From: Stenotrophomonas maltophilia
GTDB lineage: Bacteria; Pseudomonadota; Gammaproteobacteria; Xanthomonadales; Xanthomonadaceae
NCBI RefSeq assembly: GCF_002799245.1
Contig: NZ_NEQV01000003.1
Location: 62,001-126,000 of the forward strand
Reading direction: 5' to 3'
Length of the DNA: 64,000 nucleotides
Shown here: in pieces, positions 1-8,662 of the stretch
How the letters are laid out: each line of letters starts with the position of its first letter
Position numbering within the stretch: position 1 is the stretch's first letter
Program-made: the position numbers and the translations under genes
The notes under the pieces: generated by a model
Told to the model about the DNA's origin: nothing
The model's database searches: none
The model's input: the letters and a program-made list of their open reading frames with translations, nothing else

Positions 1-628
1 GGGTATAGGCCACATTGGCTTCCTGCAGTTCACCGCCCAGTACCGGCAGCGCATCGCGCAGCTTGTCGCCCAGCGTCTGCAGGCTCTGGTCCATGCTGAA
101 GCCCACGCCCTGCAGCAGGCGCAGCAGGTCGATCAGCAAGGGCAGCTCATTCTCCACCGCGCGGCGGCGGCGCTTGACCCACGACGACAGCACGAACTTG
201 GGCAGCAGCAGCCCGGCCGCCAGCGCACCGATCACCACCATCACCCTGGCCAGCCCGTGCGCGCTGCTGAACGCCAGCGCCAGGGCCAGCACCAGCAGCG
301 CAAGCAGCAGGCGCAGGCCGAGATAGATGGCGGTGCCACGGCGCGTGTTCCAGCCGGCCAGGTCCAGCAGCAGCTTGTCCTCGTTGGCCAGCAGTGCGGC
401 CTCCAGGCGGCCACCACTGAGCGAGCGGCCGAAGCGCTCGATCCAGCCCAGCGAGTCGCGGCGCGTGGCCTCGGTGTCGCGGGCCTCCTCCCGCGGCTGC
501 AGGGCGGTTTTCAGCGTCGCCGAGGTGCGGTGCTCGCGATGGCTGCGCACCCAGCCGGCAATGCCGAGCAGGGCGACGCCGGCTGCCAGCACCAGCAGCG
601 AAAGGGCGAACCAGGCGCTGGCACTCAT
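1..628 (-). CDS. tadC: Tad pilus assembly protein TadC (partial, runs off left edge)
   Basis: Inner-membrane platform protein of the Flp/Tad pilus (type II secretion F family), the usual partner of TadB. The open frame reads from an ATG at 628 to the first base of the window, 209 codons without a stop. It begins MSASAWFALSLLVLAAGVALL, a membrane segment, has a second hydrophobic stretch (LLLALLVLALALAFSSAHG) near residue 110, and then the RRRAVENELPLLIDLLRLLQGVGFSMDQSLQTL type region usual for TadC. A GGAGG Shine-Dalgarno lies just upstream of the start, 28 bases after tadB. The C-terminal third is outside the window. Family assignment is firm from sequence and operon position. Confidence 0.88.
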   Translation of the reverse strand, partial: MSASAWFALSLLVLAAGVALLGIAGWVRSHREHRTSATLKTALQPREEARDTEATRRDSLGWIERFGRSLSGGRLEAALLANEDKLLLDLAGWNTRRGTAIYLGLRLLLALLVLALALAFSSAHGLARVMVVIGALAAGLLLPKFVLSSWVKRRRRAVENELPLLIDLLRLLQGVGFSMDQSLQTLGDKLRDALPVLGGELQEANVAYT

Positions 629-656
629 CGGGCACCTCCGTGGTGGTTGCCGGCGG

Positions 657-1613
657 TCATAGCGATTTGGCCAAGCGGTACAGCAGGAACGCCCCGAGCA
701 GTTCCAGGCCCAGCGCGATCAGCAGGATCCTGTGGCCGAGCGGGTCGTGCAGCACCGGCTGGAAGAATGCCGGGCTGGAGATCGCCATCAGCACCGCACT
801 GGCCGGTGGCAGCAGCCCCAGTACCCAGGCCGACATGCGCGTTTCCGAAGTGGTGGCCGCCAGTTCCTGCTGGGCCTGTTCCAGGTCGCGCATGAAGTCG
901 CCCATGCGTTGCAGGATCTGGTCGGCGCGGCCGCCGATGCGCACGCTCACCCCGATCACCACCGCCAGCACCTTCAGCACGTCCATGCGATACGGCTGCG
1001 CTGCCAGGCTCAATGCGCGGTCCAGGTCCATGCCGCTGCGCGCATAGCGCACCGTGGTGTCGAGCAGGCCGCGCAGCGGCGCGCTGGTCTGCATCGAAGA
1101 CACCTGGAACGCCGCCTGCAGGCTGTTGCCCAGCGCGGTGAGGCGGACCAGGTTGTCGAGGAAGTCCGGCATCTGGTGCAGCAGCTGCGCACGCAGCTTC
1201 GTGATCCGGCGCATCACCCACAGCCAGCAGCCCAGCAGGTACAGCAGCAGGGTCAACGGAAACATCCAGGCCGTGCCCAGCCGCATCGCCGCGACCACCG
1301 CAAGCACCAGTCCGGGCACCAGCAGCATCAGGGGCAGCTTCCAGCCCGGCTGCAGGCCGGCACGCTGCAGGACGCCGTCCCAGGGCAGTACGCGGTTGCC
1401 ACTGCTGGCGGGGCGGGCCGAATCGTTGGCCGCAGCAACCGCAGGCGCGGCCGGTACCGTACTGGCCGCGCTGCCGCGCGCCAGCTGCTGCTCGGCATGC
1501 TGCAGCGAGGCCTGGCGCTGCTCACGGCTGCTGGCACTGCCCCACAGCCAGACGGCCAGCGCCAGCAGCACCGAGATGATGCTCAACACGCCCAGCAGCA
1601 GGCCGGTGCCCAT
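657..1613 (-). CDS. tadB: Tad pilus assembly protein TadB
   Basis: Inner-membrane T2SF-family platform protein, 318 aa, acting with TadC and the TadA ATPase in Flp pilus assembly. An N-terminal membrane helix (residues about 1-25) is followed by an Ala-rich linker, two helices around residues 95-135, the conserved region QMPDFLDNLVRLTALGNSLQAAF, and two C-terminal helices near 260-315. It starts 2 bases after the tadA stop, so the two are surely co-transcribed. Length and topology are normal for TadB. Confidence 0.9.
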   Translation of the reverse strand: MGTGLLLGVLSIISVLLALAVWLWGSASSREQRQASLQHAEQQLARGSAASTVPAAPAVAAANDSARPASSGNRVLPWDGVLQRAGLQPGWKLPLMLLVPGLVLAVVAAMRLGTAWMFPLTLLLYLLGCWLWVMRRITKLRAQLLHQMPDFLDNLVRLTALGNSLQAAFQVSSMQTSAPLRGLLDTTVRYARSGMDLDRALSLAAQPYRMDVLKVLAVVIGVSVRIGGRADQILQRMGDFMRDLEQAQQELAATTSETRMSAWVLGLLPPASAVLMAISSPAFFQPVLHDPLGHRILLIALGLELLGAFLLYRLAKSL

Positions 1614-1615
1614 GC

Positions 1616-2965
1616 TCAGAAGTCCCCGTAGAGTGATTCGCGCAGCTGCTGGCGGAACGGCTCCAGCTTGTGCGAATGCGGATGGAAGCCCAGGCCGATC
1701 CAGCGGTCGGTCTCGCGGCCGGTGCCATCGATCTGCACCTCGTGGCGGAACATCTCCTGGGTGGTGATCAGGTTGTCACTGACCCCGGTGATCTCGGTGA
1801 TCGAGACCAGCACCCGGCGTCCGCTGCCCAGCCGCGAGATCTGCACGATGAAATCAATGGCGCTGGCGATCTGCCGGCGCAGGCTGTCCTCGCTGCCCTG
1901 GAAGCCGGCAAAGCCGGCCAGCATCTCGATGCGGTACAGGCAGTCGCGCGGTGTGTTGGCGTGGATGGTGGCCATCGACCCGTCGTGGCCGGTGTTCATC
2001 GCCTGCAGCATTTCCAGCACTTCGGCGCCACGTACTTCGCCGACCACGATGCGGTCCGGGCGCATGCGCAGGCTGTTGCGCACCAGGTCGCGGATGCTGA
2101 CCGCGCCCTGGCCCTCGGCGCCGCCGATGCGGCTTTCCAGGCGCACCACGTGCGGATGGTTCAGCGAAAGCTCGGCGGTGTCCTCCACGGTGATGACGCG
2201 CTCGTTGGCCGGCACATAGCTGGCCAGGGCATTGAGCAGCGAGGTCTTGCCCGAGCTGGTGCCGCCGGAGACCAGGATGTTGCAGCGGCCCAGGACCATC
2301 GCCTTCAGCAGTGCCTGCATCGGTGCGTCGAAGGTGCCTTTGGCGAGCAGCTCGTCGGGGGTGAACGGGTCCTTGCGGAACTTGCGGATGGACACCATCG
2401 GTCCGTCCACCGCCAGCGGCGAGATGATCGCGTTGAGGCGGCCACCGTTGGGCAGGCGCGCGTCGACCATCGGGTTGGAATCATCCAGCCGGCGGCCAAG
2501 CGGCGCGAGGATGCGACGCAGGATGCGCAGCAGGTGGGTGTCATCGGTGAAGCGCTGGGTGGCGCGCTTGAGCTGGCCGCCCTGCGAAACGTGCACGTCC
2601 TTGAAGCCGTTGATCAGGATGTCTTCAATGGAAGGGTCGTGCAGCAGGTCGTCCAGCGGGCCGAAACCGGTCAGCTCCTTGACCAGGCCCTCGGCCACCA
2701 CCTGCATCTCTTCCTCGTTGATCGGGATGCGCCACTCCTGAATGAAGCCCACGGTCTGCACCTGTACCCAGCGGGCGATGGTGTCCGGGGCCCAGGAATC
2801 GATGTCGATGCGCTCGTCCTCGATGCTGTTGAGCAGATGCTCATGCGCTGCCGACAGCACCTTCTGGTACTGCTCGGTCTGCGCGAACGGCAGGTGGCCC
2901 GGAGTGCTTTCGGGCAGCACCGGGCGGGCAACGGCATGCGGGAACGGGGTTACCTTGTCTTCCAT
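1616..2965 (-). CDS. tadA: Tad pilus assembly ATPase TadA/CpaF
   Basis: Cytoplasmic secretion ATPase that powers Flp pilus assembly, 449 aa from the ATG at 2965 (MEDKVTPFPHAVARP). Visible motifs are Walker A GGTSSGKT at about 234-241, Walker B IVVGEVRG at about 306-313 and the His box GHDGSMATIHANTP at about 326-339. The frame stays open upstream to 3394, but that extension lies over tadZ and has no family resemblance, so the internal ATG is preferred. The start overlaps the end of tadZ by 16 bases, suggesting translational coupling. Confidence 0.93.
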   Translation of the reverse strand: MEDKVTPFPHAVARPVLPESTPGHLPFAQTEQYQKVLSAAHEHLLNSIEDERIDIDSWAPDTIARWVQVQTVGFIQEWRIPINEEEMQVVAEGLVKELTGFGPLDDLLHDPSIEDILINGFKDVHVSQGGQLKRATQRFTDDTHLLRILRRILAPLGRRLDDSNPMVDARLPNGGRLNAIISPLAVDGPMVSIRKFRKDPFTPDELLAKGTFDAPMQALLKAMVLGRCNILVSGGTSSGKTSLLNALASYVPANERVITVEDTAELSLNHPHVVRLESRIGGAEGQGAVSIRDLVRNSLRMRPDRIVVGEVRGAEVLEMLQAMNTGHDGSMATIHANTPRDCLYRIEMLAGFAGFQGSEDSLRRQIASAIDFIVQISRLGSGRRVLVSITEITGVSDNLITTQEMFRHEVQIDGTGRETDRWIGLGFHPHSHKLEPFRQQLRESLYGDF

Positions 2966-4161
2966 TGCGATCCACCCAGGGCAAGGGAGAGTCTTTCCCG
3001 CAGGCCATGCGGCTGGACCGGGCAGGCGGCCGGATCCAGGCGTGACACGAGCGGGGCGAGGGCACGCAGATAGGGGTCGCGCGGCGCATCCTGCAGCAGC
3101 AGGTGGCCCTGGCTGGCGGCCAGGCGCACGCGTGGCCGTTCGGGCAGCGTCGCCAGCAGCGGTACTTCGAAGCGGCGCGCGATCTGTTCCGGGCTCATGC
3201 CGCTGCTGTCGTCGTGGCGGTTGATCACCAGCTGCAGGCGCTTCTCGCGCTCGCGCTGGCCCGACAGGTGCTTCAGCGCCTGGTCCAGCGACACCAGCGT
3301 GGCGATCGAGGCATCGGTGACCAGCCAGATCTCGTCGGCCTGGTCCAGCAACAGCGGCGGCAGTTGCCGCAGCGGGCAGCCGCCGGCATCGCACAGTACG
3401 CTGGCAAACACACCGCGCAGGCGCTGCAGCAGCGCGCCGGGGTCGGACGGCGGAACGGCGTCGCTGCCGCCGGCACGATCCAACAGCACCAGCCCGGAAT
3501 CATGGCGGGCCATGGCGGTGCGGGCGAGGGTGGCATCGATGCGGCTGGCGTTGCGCAGTGCGTCTTCGTAGTGGAAACGGCTGTCGAGATTGAGATACAG
3601 GGCGAGGTCGCCGGACGGCTGTGCCAGTTCCATCAGCAGGCCGTCCTGCTGCAGTGCTTCGCCCTGGGCCAGTGCCCGTGTCTGCTGCGCCAGCACCGAA
3701 AGATGCGCGGCCAGGGTACTGGTACCGACGCCGGCGCGCACGCCCAGCAGCACGATCAGGCGCGCCTTGTGCGCGTGCTGGGCAACCGCGGCCGGGCGCG
3801 GTGACAGGGCACGCCGCAGGGCCGCTTCGATGCCGGTGTTGTCGCTGTCCAGGTCCAGCACATCGCGCAGGCCAGCGCGCAGCGCGATCACCACGCCTTC
3901 AACCTGGCCGGCGCTGGTTGCGCCGACCGCGACCAGGGGCAGGTCCGGCTGGGTCTGCTGCAGCTGCTGTGCCAGTACGCTCGACGCGGCCGCATGCTCG
4001 GGCCGGAAGTCGAGCAGCACCAGGCTCTGCGGGCCGCGTTGCAGGTCCTGCGCGGAGGTGGGAGCGTTGCTGTCCTGCCAATGCAGGGTGGTGCTCGGCG
4101 GCAGCTTGGCAGCCAGCCGGGGCAGCAGTTCGCGATCCATGCCATACAGGACCAGGTTCAT
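2950..4161 (-). CDS. tadZ: Tad pilus localisation protein TadZ/CpaE
   Basis: ParA/MinD-like ATPase that places the Tad machine, 403 aa. The N-terminal half is receiver-like (VLYGMDRELLPRL, LVLLDFRPEH). The C-terminal half is a P-loop domain whose Walker A at residues 140-149, GVRAGVGTST, lacks the usual second lysine, as is common in TadZ. The start at 4161 is preferred to 4206 because AAGGA sits 7 bases upstream. It overlaps tadA at its 3' end. Confidence 0.87.
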   Translation of the reverse strand: MNLVLYGMDRELLPRLAAKLPPSTTLHWQDSNAPTSAQDLQRGPQSLVLLDFRPEHAAASSVLAQQLQQTQPDLPLVAVGATSAGQVEGVVIALRAGLRDVLDLDSDNTGIEAALRRALSPRPAAVAQHAHKARLIVLLGVRAGVGTSTLAAHLSVLAQQTRALAQGEALQQDGLLMELAQPSGDLALYLNLDSRFHYEDALRNASRIDATLARTAMARHDSGLVLLDRAGGSDAVPPSDPGALLQRLRGVFASVLCDAGGCPLRQLPPLLLDQADEIWLVTDASIATLVSLDQALKHLSGQREREKRLQLVINRHDDSSGMSPEQIARRFEVPLLATLPERPRVRLAASQGHLLLQDAPRDPYLRALAPLVSRLDPAACPVQPHGLRERLSLALGGSQWKTR

Positions 4162-4233
4162 CGGGGGTCCTTGTGGATGCAGCGGCTGGGCAGTGGCGTA
4201 GGGCATGGGCGTGGTATCGCAGGCATCATGGAT

Positions 4234-5592
4234 TCAGCGCGAGAAACCGGGCACCGGGTCCTGGCTGACCGGACCCAGCAACCAGGAACCCCACTCGGGA
4301 AGATGCGGCTTGGCTTCGCGCTCGCCGGGCAGCGGCAGTTCGGTGTTGCGTGCCAGCGGCTGCACCAGGCGCGGAGTGACGATGATCACCAGTTCCTTGT
4401 CCTGGCGCTTGTAGTCGAAGTTGCGGAAGAACGAGCCAATGATCGGCAGGTCGCCCAGCAGCGGGATCTTGCTGACGTTGGACACGACGTTGGAGCTGAC
4501 CAGGCCACCGATGACGAAGCTCTCGCCATCACCCAGCTCGACCGTGGTATCGGCGCGGCGGGTGGTGATCGAGGGAATCTGCACGTTGTTGAGCATGATG
4601 GAGTTGCTGTAGTCCAGATCGCTTGCTTCCGGCGCCACCTTCAGCGCGATCCGGTTCGCCGCCAGCACGGTCGGGGTCACCGTCAGGCCGATGCCGAATG
4701 GCTTGTAGGTGATGGTGGTGGTGCCAAGCCCCTGCGGTTCCAGGATCGGCAGTTCGCCACCGGCCAGGAAGCTGGCACTCTGTCCGGACAGCGCCACCAG
4801 TGTCGGCTCGGCCAGCACGCGGGCCATGCCATTGCTCTGCAGCAGTTCGACGTCGGCGTTCCACAGTCCCTTGGTCGAACCGAATACCAGCCGGAATGCC
4901 GAGGAAATCGGTGACACCGCTTCGTTGCTGACGTTGCCTTCCTTCATGCCCGGCAGTACGCCGGTGTTGCCCGGCAACCCAGTGCCGGGCCGCGCGAAGC
5001 CATAGGCGAAGCCGCCGTTGCGGTTCTGGAAGTTGATGCCGATCTGCTTCATGGCGGTCTTGTTGAACTCGACCACCTTGACCTCGACCTGGACCACGCC
5101 ACCACTGCTGATGGTGGATGTATCGGCAAGCACGCCGTCCTTGCCCAGCGCCATCGCCGCGGTGCGTTGTTCCTGCATGTGCGAGAGCACGCTGTCGGTG
5201 CTTCCCTGCAACAGGCCCTGCTGGTCCTGCTGGGTGAACACCAGGTCATTGCCGCCGGTGCTGGCGGCGCCCTGTACGGCGCTCTGCACCCTTACCGTCA
5301 GCCGCTGCGGCTCGGCCTGCTTGCGGTGCCACAGCAGCAGGGTGGTGGTGCCGGGCATCTTGCCTACCAGCAGTGCCTGGCGCTGGCCACGCAGCATCAC
5401 GATGTCGGCCACGCCAGGGTCGGCAATGGCCACCCGCTCCAGGTCGGCCGGCAGGTTCCAGGGACGCTGCTCACGGGCCTGCAGCACCAGGTCATCGGCG
5501 GCCACGCTCGTTGCCGGTGCCAGCAGCACCAGCAGCAGGGCCAGCCAGCGCTGGCGGGGGGAAATGCGTGGACGGCGGCGACGTTCGGTCAT
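4234..5592 (-). CDS. rcpA: Outer-membrane secretin RcpA/CpaC
   Basis: Outer-membrane ring of the Flp pilus, 452 aa. The N-terminus is a signal peptide (RQRWLALLLVLLAPATSVAA). A pilus-assembly N-domain follows (residues about 35-110: PWNLPADLERVAIADPGVADIVML), then the secretin core at about 235-420 with ALSGQSASFLAGGELPIL and VVELGDGESFVIGGLVSSN-type motifs and KIPLLGDLPIIGSFFRN near residue 385. It starts 18 bases after rcpC. Confidence 0.92.
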   Translation of the reverse strand: MTERRRRPRISPRQRWLALLLVLLAPATSVAADDLVLQAREQRPWNLPADLERVAIADPGVADIVMLRGQRQALLVGKMPGTTTLLLWHRKQAEPQRLTVRVQSAVQGAASTGGNDLVFTQQDQQGLLQGSTDSVLSHMQEQRTAAMALGKDGVLADTSTISSGGVVQVEVKVVEFNKTAMKQIGINFQNRNGGFAYGFARPGTGLPGNTGVLPGMKEGNVSNEAVSPISSAFRLVFGSTKGLWNADVELLQSNGMARVLAEPTLVALSGQSASFLAGGELPILEPQGLGTTTITYKPFGIGLTVTPTVLAANRIALKVAPEASDLDYSNSIMLNNVQIPSITTRRADTTVELGDGESFVIGGLVSSNVVSNVSKIPLLGDLPIIGSFFRNFDYKRQDKELVIIVTPRLVQPLARNTELPLPGEREAKPHLPEWGSWLLGPVSQDPVPGFSR

Positions 5593-5610
5593 GGATGCAC
5601 TCGATGCAGG

Positions 5611-6648
5611 TCAAAGGGAGCCACGGGGGGCGGAACTGTCGCCACGGATGATCTCGATACCCGACGCGCGTGGAGCGCTGCGACGTGGTGCCGGTGTGCG
5701 CGCCGGTGCATCCGCGTTGCTGCGTGGCGGAGCACTGCCGCGTCCGGCCAGCGCGTCGCCGTCGATACCGGCGAAGGCGTGGTTCTCCGGGCGCTGCAGT
5801 GCCAGCTGCTGCTCGGCGTCGAGCCCGCGCAGCGGGTCGATCACATTGCGCGATTGCGGGAACAGCGCCAGATCGGGCAGGCCGGTATCAGCCGGATTGC
5901 GCAGGGCCAGGAACAGCTTGCCCTGCTGCGCACCCAGCAGCAGCCGGTTGGCGTCGGCCACGGGTACCGCCAGCACCGCGCTGCGAGCGGGTTGCGGGGC
6001 TTCATTGCTGCTGCTGTGCCTGCTGCCACTTCCGGTGATGTCGGCCGCGCGCGGGTCGTTGCGGGTGTCGGCCTCGCTATTGGGGTGGTCCTCTGTGGCA
6101 ACCGGCACGATGTCCTGCTGGCCATAGCTCAGGACGCGCAGGCGCGACAGCAGCAGGCGCGTCTGCGCGGCTTCGCCAGGGCTGTTGATGCTGGGCTGGG
6201 CGTTGCGCAGGTTGAGGAAGACGTCGACGAAATCACCGGGCAGGATGCGGTTGCCGGCACCGACAAGTTCGTCCACGGGCACCGCCAGTGCACGCTCGCC
6301 CGGCCGCAGCTGCAGCGAGAAGCCCTGCGCCAACGCGCCGCTGCTGATCGGGCTGCCTTCGGCGATGTCCTGCACCGGCACCTTGCCGACAACGGCGGCG
6401 ATGCTGGTGGCAGCACCGGCGACGGGTGAGGTGCGCTGGGCCAGTCGCAGCCCGTTGGCGCTGATCGGCTCGCCCGCAGGCAGCCGTGCCACCGCTTCCA
6501 CCACGGTGATCGCCTGCGCCTCGTTGTGGGCGATGGGTGCGACCGTGGCCGGTGCGGCCGGTTTGCGCCCGATCATGAAGGCGATCAGCGCCAGCAGCAC
6601 GGCCAGACCGATCAGGGCGACGGCAGCGATGCGGGTCAACTTGAGCAT
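5611..6648 (-). CDS. rcpC: Flp pilus assembly protein RcpC/CpaB
   Basis: Periplasmic, membrane-tethered RcpC/CpaB protein with a SAF-type domain, 345 aa. It has an N-terminal anchor (residues 8-30, AAVALIGLAVLLALIAFMIG), then a SAF domain (about 45-105, including ARLPAGEPISANGLRLAQRT and IAEGSPISSGAL), then the RcpC/CpaB core (GERALAVPVDELVGAGNRILPGDFVDVF). GGAG lies 9 bases before the ATG. The Pro/Arg/Ser-rich C-terminal tail, about 40 residues, is less conserved in appearance. Confidence 0.88.
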   Translation of the reverse strand: MLKLTRIAAVALIGLAVLLALIAFMIGRKPAAPATVAPIAHNEAQAITVVEAVARLPAGEPISANGLRLAQRTSPVAGAATSIAAVVGKVPVQDIAEGSPISSGALAQGFSLQLRPGERALAVPVDELVGAGNRILPGDFVDVFLNLRNAQPSINSPGEAAQTRLLLSRLRVLSYGQQDIVPVATEDHPNSEADTRNDPRAADITGSGSRHSSSNEAPQPARSAVLAVPVADANRLLLGAQQGKLFLALRNPADTGLPDLALFPQSRNVIDPLRGLDAEQQLALQRPENHAFAGIDGDALAGRGSAPPRSNADAPARTPAPRRSAPRASGIEIIRGDSSAPRGSL

Positions 6649-6673
6649 GGAACCGTCTCCAAAGTACCGATCA

Positions 6674-7150
6674 TCAATTGCCGCTGCCGAGATCGAGCTG
6701 GGCGACCGCGACGCTGCGGATGGGAGCCTGCATCACCCACTTGTAGAGCGTGGCGGTGCCGGGCAGGAAGGGATAACTGGCGTAGTCGTAGCTGACCGTC
6801 ACGGTCATGCACTGGGCCGTGGCCAGACCGGCGCAGGGCGCCTGCGCCGACACCACGATGGCGTTGCTGCCCCCAGCGCTGCAGTCCACGTTCTGCTTGG
6901 AGAACTGCAGCAGCCACTGCATCGATGTGCGTGCGGCGACGCAGGCGGCCGTACGCCGTTCGCCGGCGGTGCCGTAGCGCAGCGAGGCACGCGCGCCTTC
7001 GGCCGAGGCGGTGGCCAGGGTCTGCTGCGCCGCCATGATCATCACCCCGGAGAAGGTGAACAGCAGCAGCGGCAACAGGCCGAGCATCAGCATCAGGGCG
7101 AATTCGATGCTGGCGACACCGCGTTGCAGGCGTCGGCTGCGGGTGTTCAT
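6674..7150 (-). CDS. tadE: TadE-family pseudopilin
   Basis: Minor pseudopilin, 158 aa. It has the TadE signature RGVASIEFALMLMLGLLPLLLFTF at residues about 10-33: a positively charged leader, a Glu five residues after the Gly cleavage site, and a long hydrophobic segment. Two later Cys may form a disulfide. ATG at 7150 overlaps the tadV stop (ATGA). The frame is open further upstream, but that portion is tadV in another frame. It is the only TadE-like gene visible; tadF/tadG, if present, would lie beyond the left edge. Confidence 0.85.
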   Translation of the reverse strand: MNTRSRRLQRGVASIEFALMLMLGLLPLLLFTFSGVMIMAAQQTLATASAEGARASLRYGTAGERRTAACVAARTSMQWLLQFSKQNVDCSAGGSNAIVVSAQAPCAGLATAQCMTVTVSYDYASYPFLPGTATLYKWVMQAPIRSVAVAQLDLGSGN

Positions 7151-7692
7151 GGTGCACCTCCGTAGATGCTGGCCAGCACCCAGCCGATGGCGGCGAGTGC
7201 CAGGTAAGCTGCATAGGGAATGCCACGCCGCCCCTGGCGGGCGGCCTGCATGCCGCGCAGGGCCGGATGCGCCTGCCACTGCGTGCTGGTGCGATTGACC
7301 TGCATCTGCAGGTGGCCGGGCAGCAGCACGCCCAGGCGCCGGCCAGCCAGCACCAGCACGGCGTGCAACCCGGCCGCGAGGCTTGCCACCAGCCAGACCG
7401 GCAACAGCGCCTGCCAGCCCAGCATCAGCCCCAGCACGGCGAAGAACTTTACGTCGCCGGCCCCCATCCAGCGCAGGGCATAGAACGGCAGCAGCGCCAA
7501 CAGGCCGAGCGCCGCGCCGGCAGCGTGGGGCAGCCACGGCTGGCGCGGCGCGCTGAACTGGCCGACGACGATCACCGCAGTGGCGATCACGCATGCGGCG
7601 ATCAGCCAGGTGTTGGGCACCCGACGGGCATACAGATCACTGATCGCAATCCGCAGGCACACGCCGATGGCCAACAATCCCAGCAGTGTCAT
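7147..7692 (-). CDS. tadV: Prepilin peptidase TadV/CpaA (A24 family)
   Basis: Inner-membrane aspartyl protease that cleaves Flp and TadE leaders, 181 aa. The two catalytic Asp are visible: ISDLYARRVPN (about residue 19) and GAGDVKFFAVLGLMLG (about residue 78), the GxxDxK signature of A24 peptidases. It lacks the N-methyltransferase domain of PilD, as usual for TadV. Hydrophobic throughout, with an RBS GGAG 7 bases before the ATG. It overlaps tadE by 4 bases. Confidence 0.9.
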   Translation of the reverse strand: MTLLGLLAIGVCLRIAISDLYARRVPNTWLIAACVIATAVIVVGQFSAPRQPWLPHAAGAALGLLALLPFYALRWMGAGDVKFFAVLGLMLGWQALLPVWLVASLAAGLHAVLVLAGRRLGVLLPGHLQMQVNRTSTQWQAHPALRGMQAARQGRRGIPYAAYLALAAIGWVLASIYGGAP

Positions 7693-7763
7693 CGCACACT
7701 CCGTCGTCCGTCACTGGACGGTCTTCGCCTGGTTCCATGCGCCCCGCGGTCGCGGCCCGCCGG

Positions 7764-7775
7764 ACCGCGCGCGGT
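7764..7775. terminator. GC-rich palindrome after flp, possible attenuator
   Basis: ACCGCGCGCGGT is a perfect 12-base palindrome 6 bases after the flp stop, in a 90-base gap before tadV. There is no T tract. Flp pilin is usually made in great excess over the machine genes, and a structure here would cut read-through or stabilise the flp mRNA; that role is inference. Confidence 0.35.
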
Positions 7776-7781
7776 CGCCGC

Positions 7782-7970
7782 TTAGGTCGTCGAGCCCGAC
7801 GCCTTGGTGGCCAGTGCGGAGAGGTTCTTGAACAGCGTTTCGAAGAACCCCTTGATCTGGTCGTTGCCGACCGCGATCAGGATGCCAGCGATGACGGCGG
7901 CCAGCAGCCCGTACTCGAGCGCGGTGACACCGTCTTCTTCCTTCAGGAATTTGCGGATCGATGCGTTCAT
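7782..7970 (-). CDS. flp: Flp/Fap-type major pilin
   Basis: Major subunit of the Tad pilus, 62 aa. The leader ends at EEDG, and the mature protein starts VTALEYGLLAAVIAGILIAV, the Flp motif with G at the cleavage site and E-Y at +5/+6 that TadV recognises. ATG at 7970 has GGGAGA 8 bases upstream; a TTG two codons earlier is less likely. First gene of the tad operon, separated from tadV by 89 bases holding a strong palindrome. Confidence 0.92.
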   Translation of the reverse strand: MNASIRKFLKEEDGVTALEYGLLAAVIAGILIAVGNDQIKGFFETLFKNLSALATKASGSTT

Positions 7971-8204
7971 GACCAATGTCTCCCTCTACCTGTCTGCGGA
8001 TGCAGTACACCTGCGTTGGGCGGTGGCCCGGCTCCGCCGGGATCGTCCGTGGGCCTCCGCGCGTCCTTGCGGAGGAGGCACGGCGGGATGGACCCGCTGT
8101 GCTCAAGCAGGGTGATCGTTTCCAGGCGGGACATTGGCCGCACGGTCGCGACCATACGGCGCGGGGCCGGCGGTCGAGGCATCCAATGATGCGTGCGTGG
8201 TCAT
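7971..8204 (-). promoter_or_regulatory. Structured leader of the flp transcript
   Basis: This stretch ahead of flp holds at least two good hairpins, CCCGGC-TCC-GCCGGG at 8027-8041 and GCCTCCGC paired with GCGGAGG at 8053-8075. It also contains a short possible reading frame (8103-8204). It looks like a 5' leader rather than coding sequence, but no transcript start can be fixed from sequence. Confidence 0.35.
8103..8204 (-). CDS. Possible 33-residue leader peptide upstream of flp
   Basis: A short frame begins with ATG at 8204, five bases after AGGGGG, a good Shine-Dalgarno, and ends at a TGA at 8103-8105. The product would be 33 residues (MTTHASLDASTAGPAPYGRD and on), with no hydrophobic segment or known motif. 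It ends 132 bases before flp on the same strand. It may be a regulatory upstream ORF or chance; only the ribosome site speaks for it. Confidence 0.22.
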   Translation of the reverse strand: MTTHASLDASTAGPAPYGRDRAANVPPGNDHPA

Positions 8205-8662
8205 GCTGTCCCCCTGGGTGCGGCCAGATCAGATGGCCGGATCACCGTGATATCGACTTTGCCTGAATGGCGGTTGGCTGCAACTGGAACCTATATGCAA
8301 ATTCGGCAGAAAACCCGAAAACCTGAAAATACAAGATTGCTTCTGTGACGAATATCCGTTTGCAGGCAAAACGATTCATTGTCGTGCAGATAATGTGATT
8401 CGCTTTCCCGGCGCATGCGAAAACCGTGCCACTCGCTCCGACATTTTCTTCACCTGTGTATCCATTTTAATCATTCCTGCCTGCGGGTTTACCTTTGCGG
8501 ATTATTGGGCATACTCGCATTCAAGCTATTGCATTTTCCTGGTCGGTCGCATCGAAGCCGGTGCGGCCGGCACTGCATCGGAAGTGGTTTCTGGATCGCT
8601 GCGTGCCCTGTCAGGCAGTGGGGGCCGCATCGCATGGCGGATCAACGGGGGACAACACTGTC
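8205..8662. promoter_or_regulatory. AT-rich divergent intergenic region between tad operon and AraC regulator
   Basis: No convincing gene lies here. Around 8270-8410 the base composition falls sharply in GC compared with everything around it, with A-rich runs (AAAACCCGAAAACCTGAAAAT-like repeats near 8310). This is where promoters for the tad operon (leftward) and the AraC-type gene (rightward) are expected. I could not identify -35/-10 boxes with confidence. Confidence 0.5.

Noticed and set aside
1670..3073. 467-codon plus-strand frame over tadA
   Set aside because: Antisense shadow of the ATPase; His/Gln/Ala-rich with no motif.
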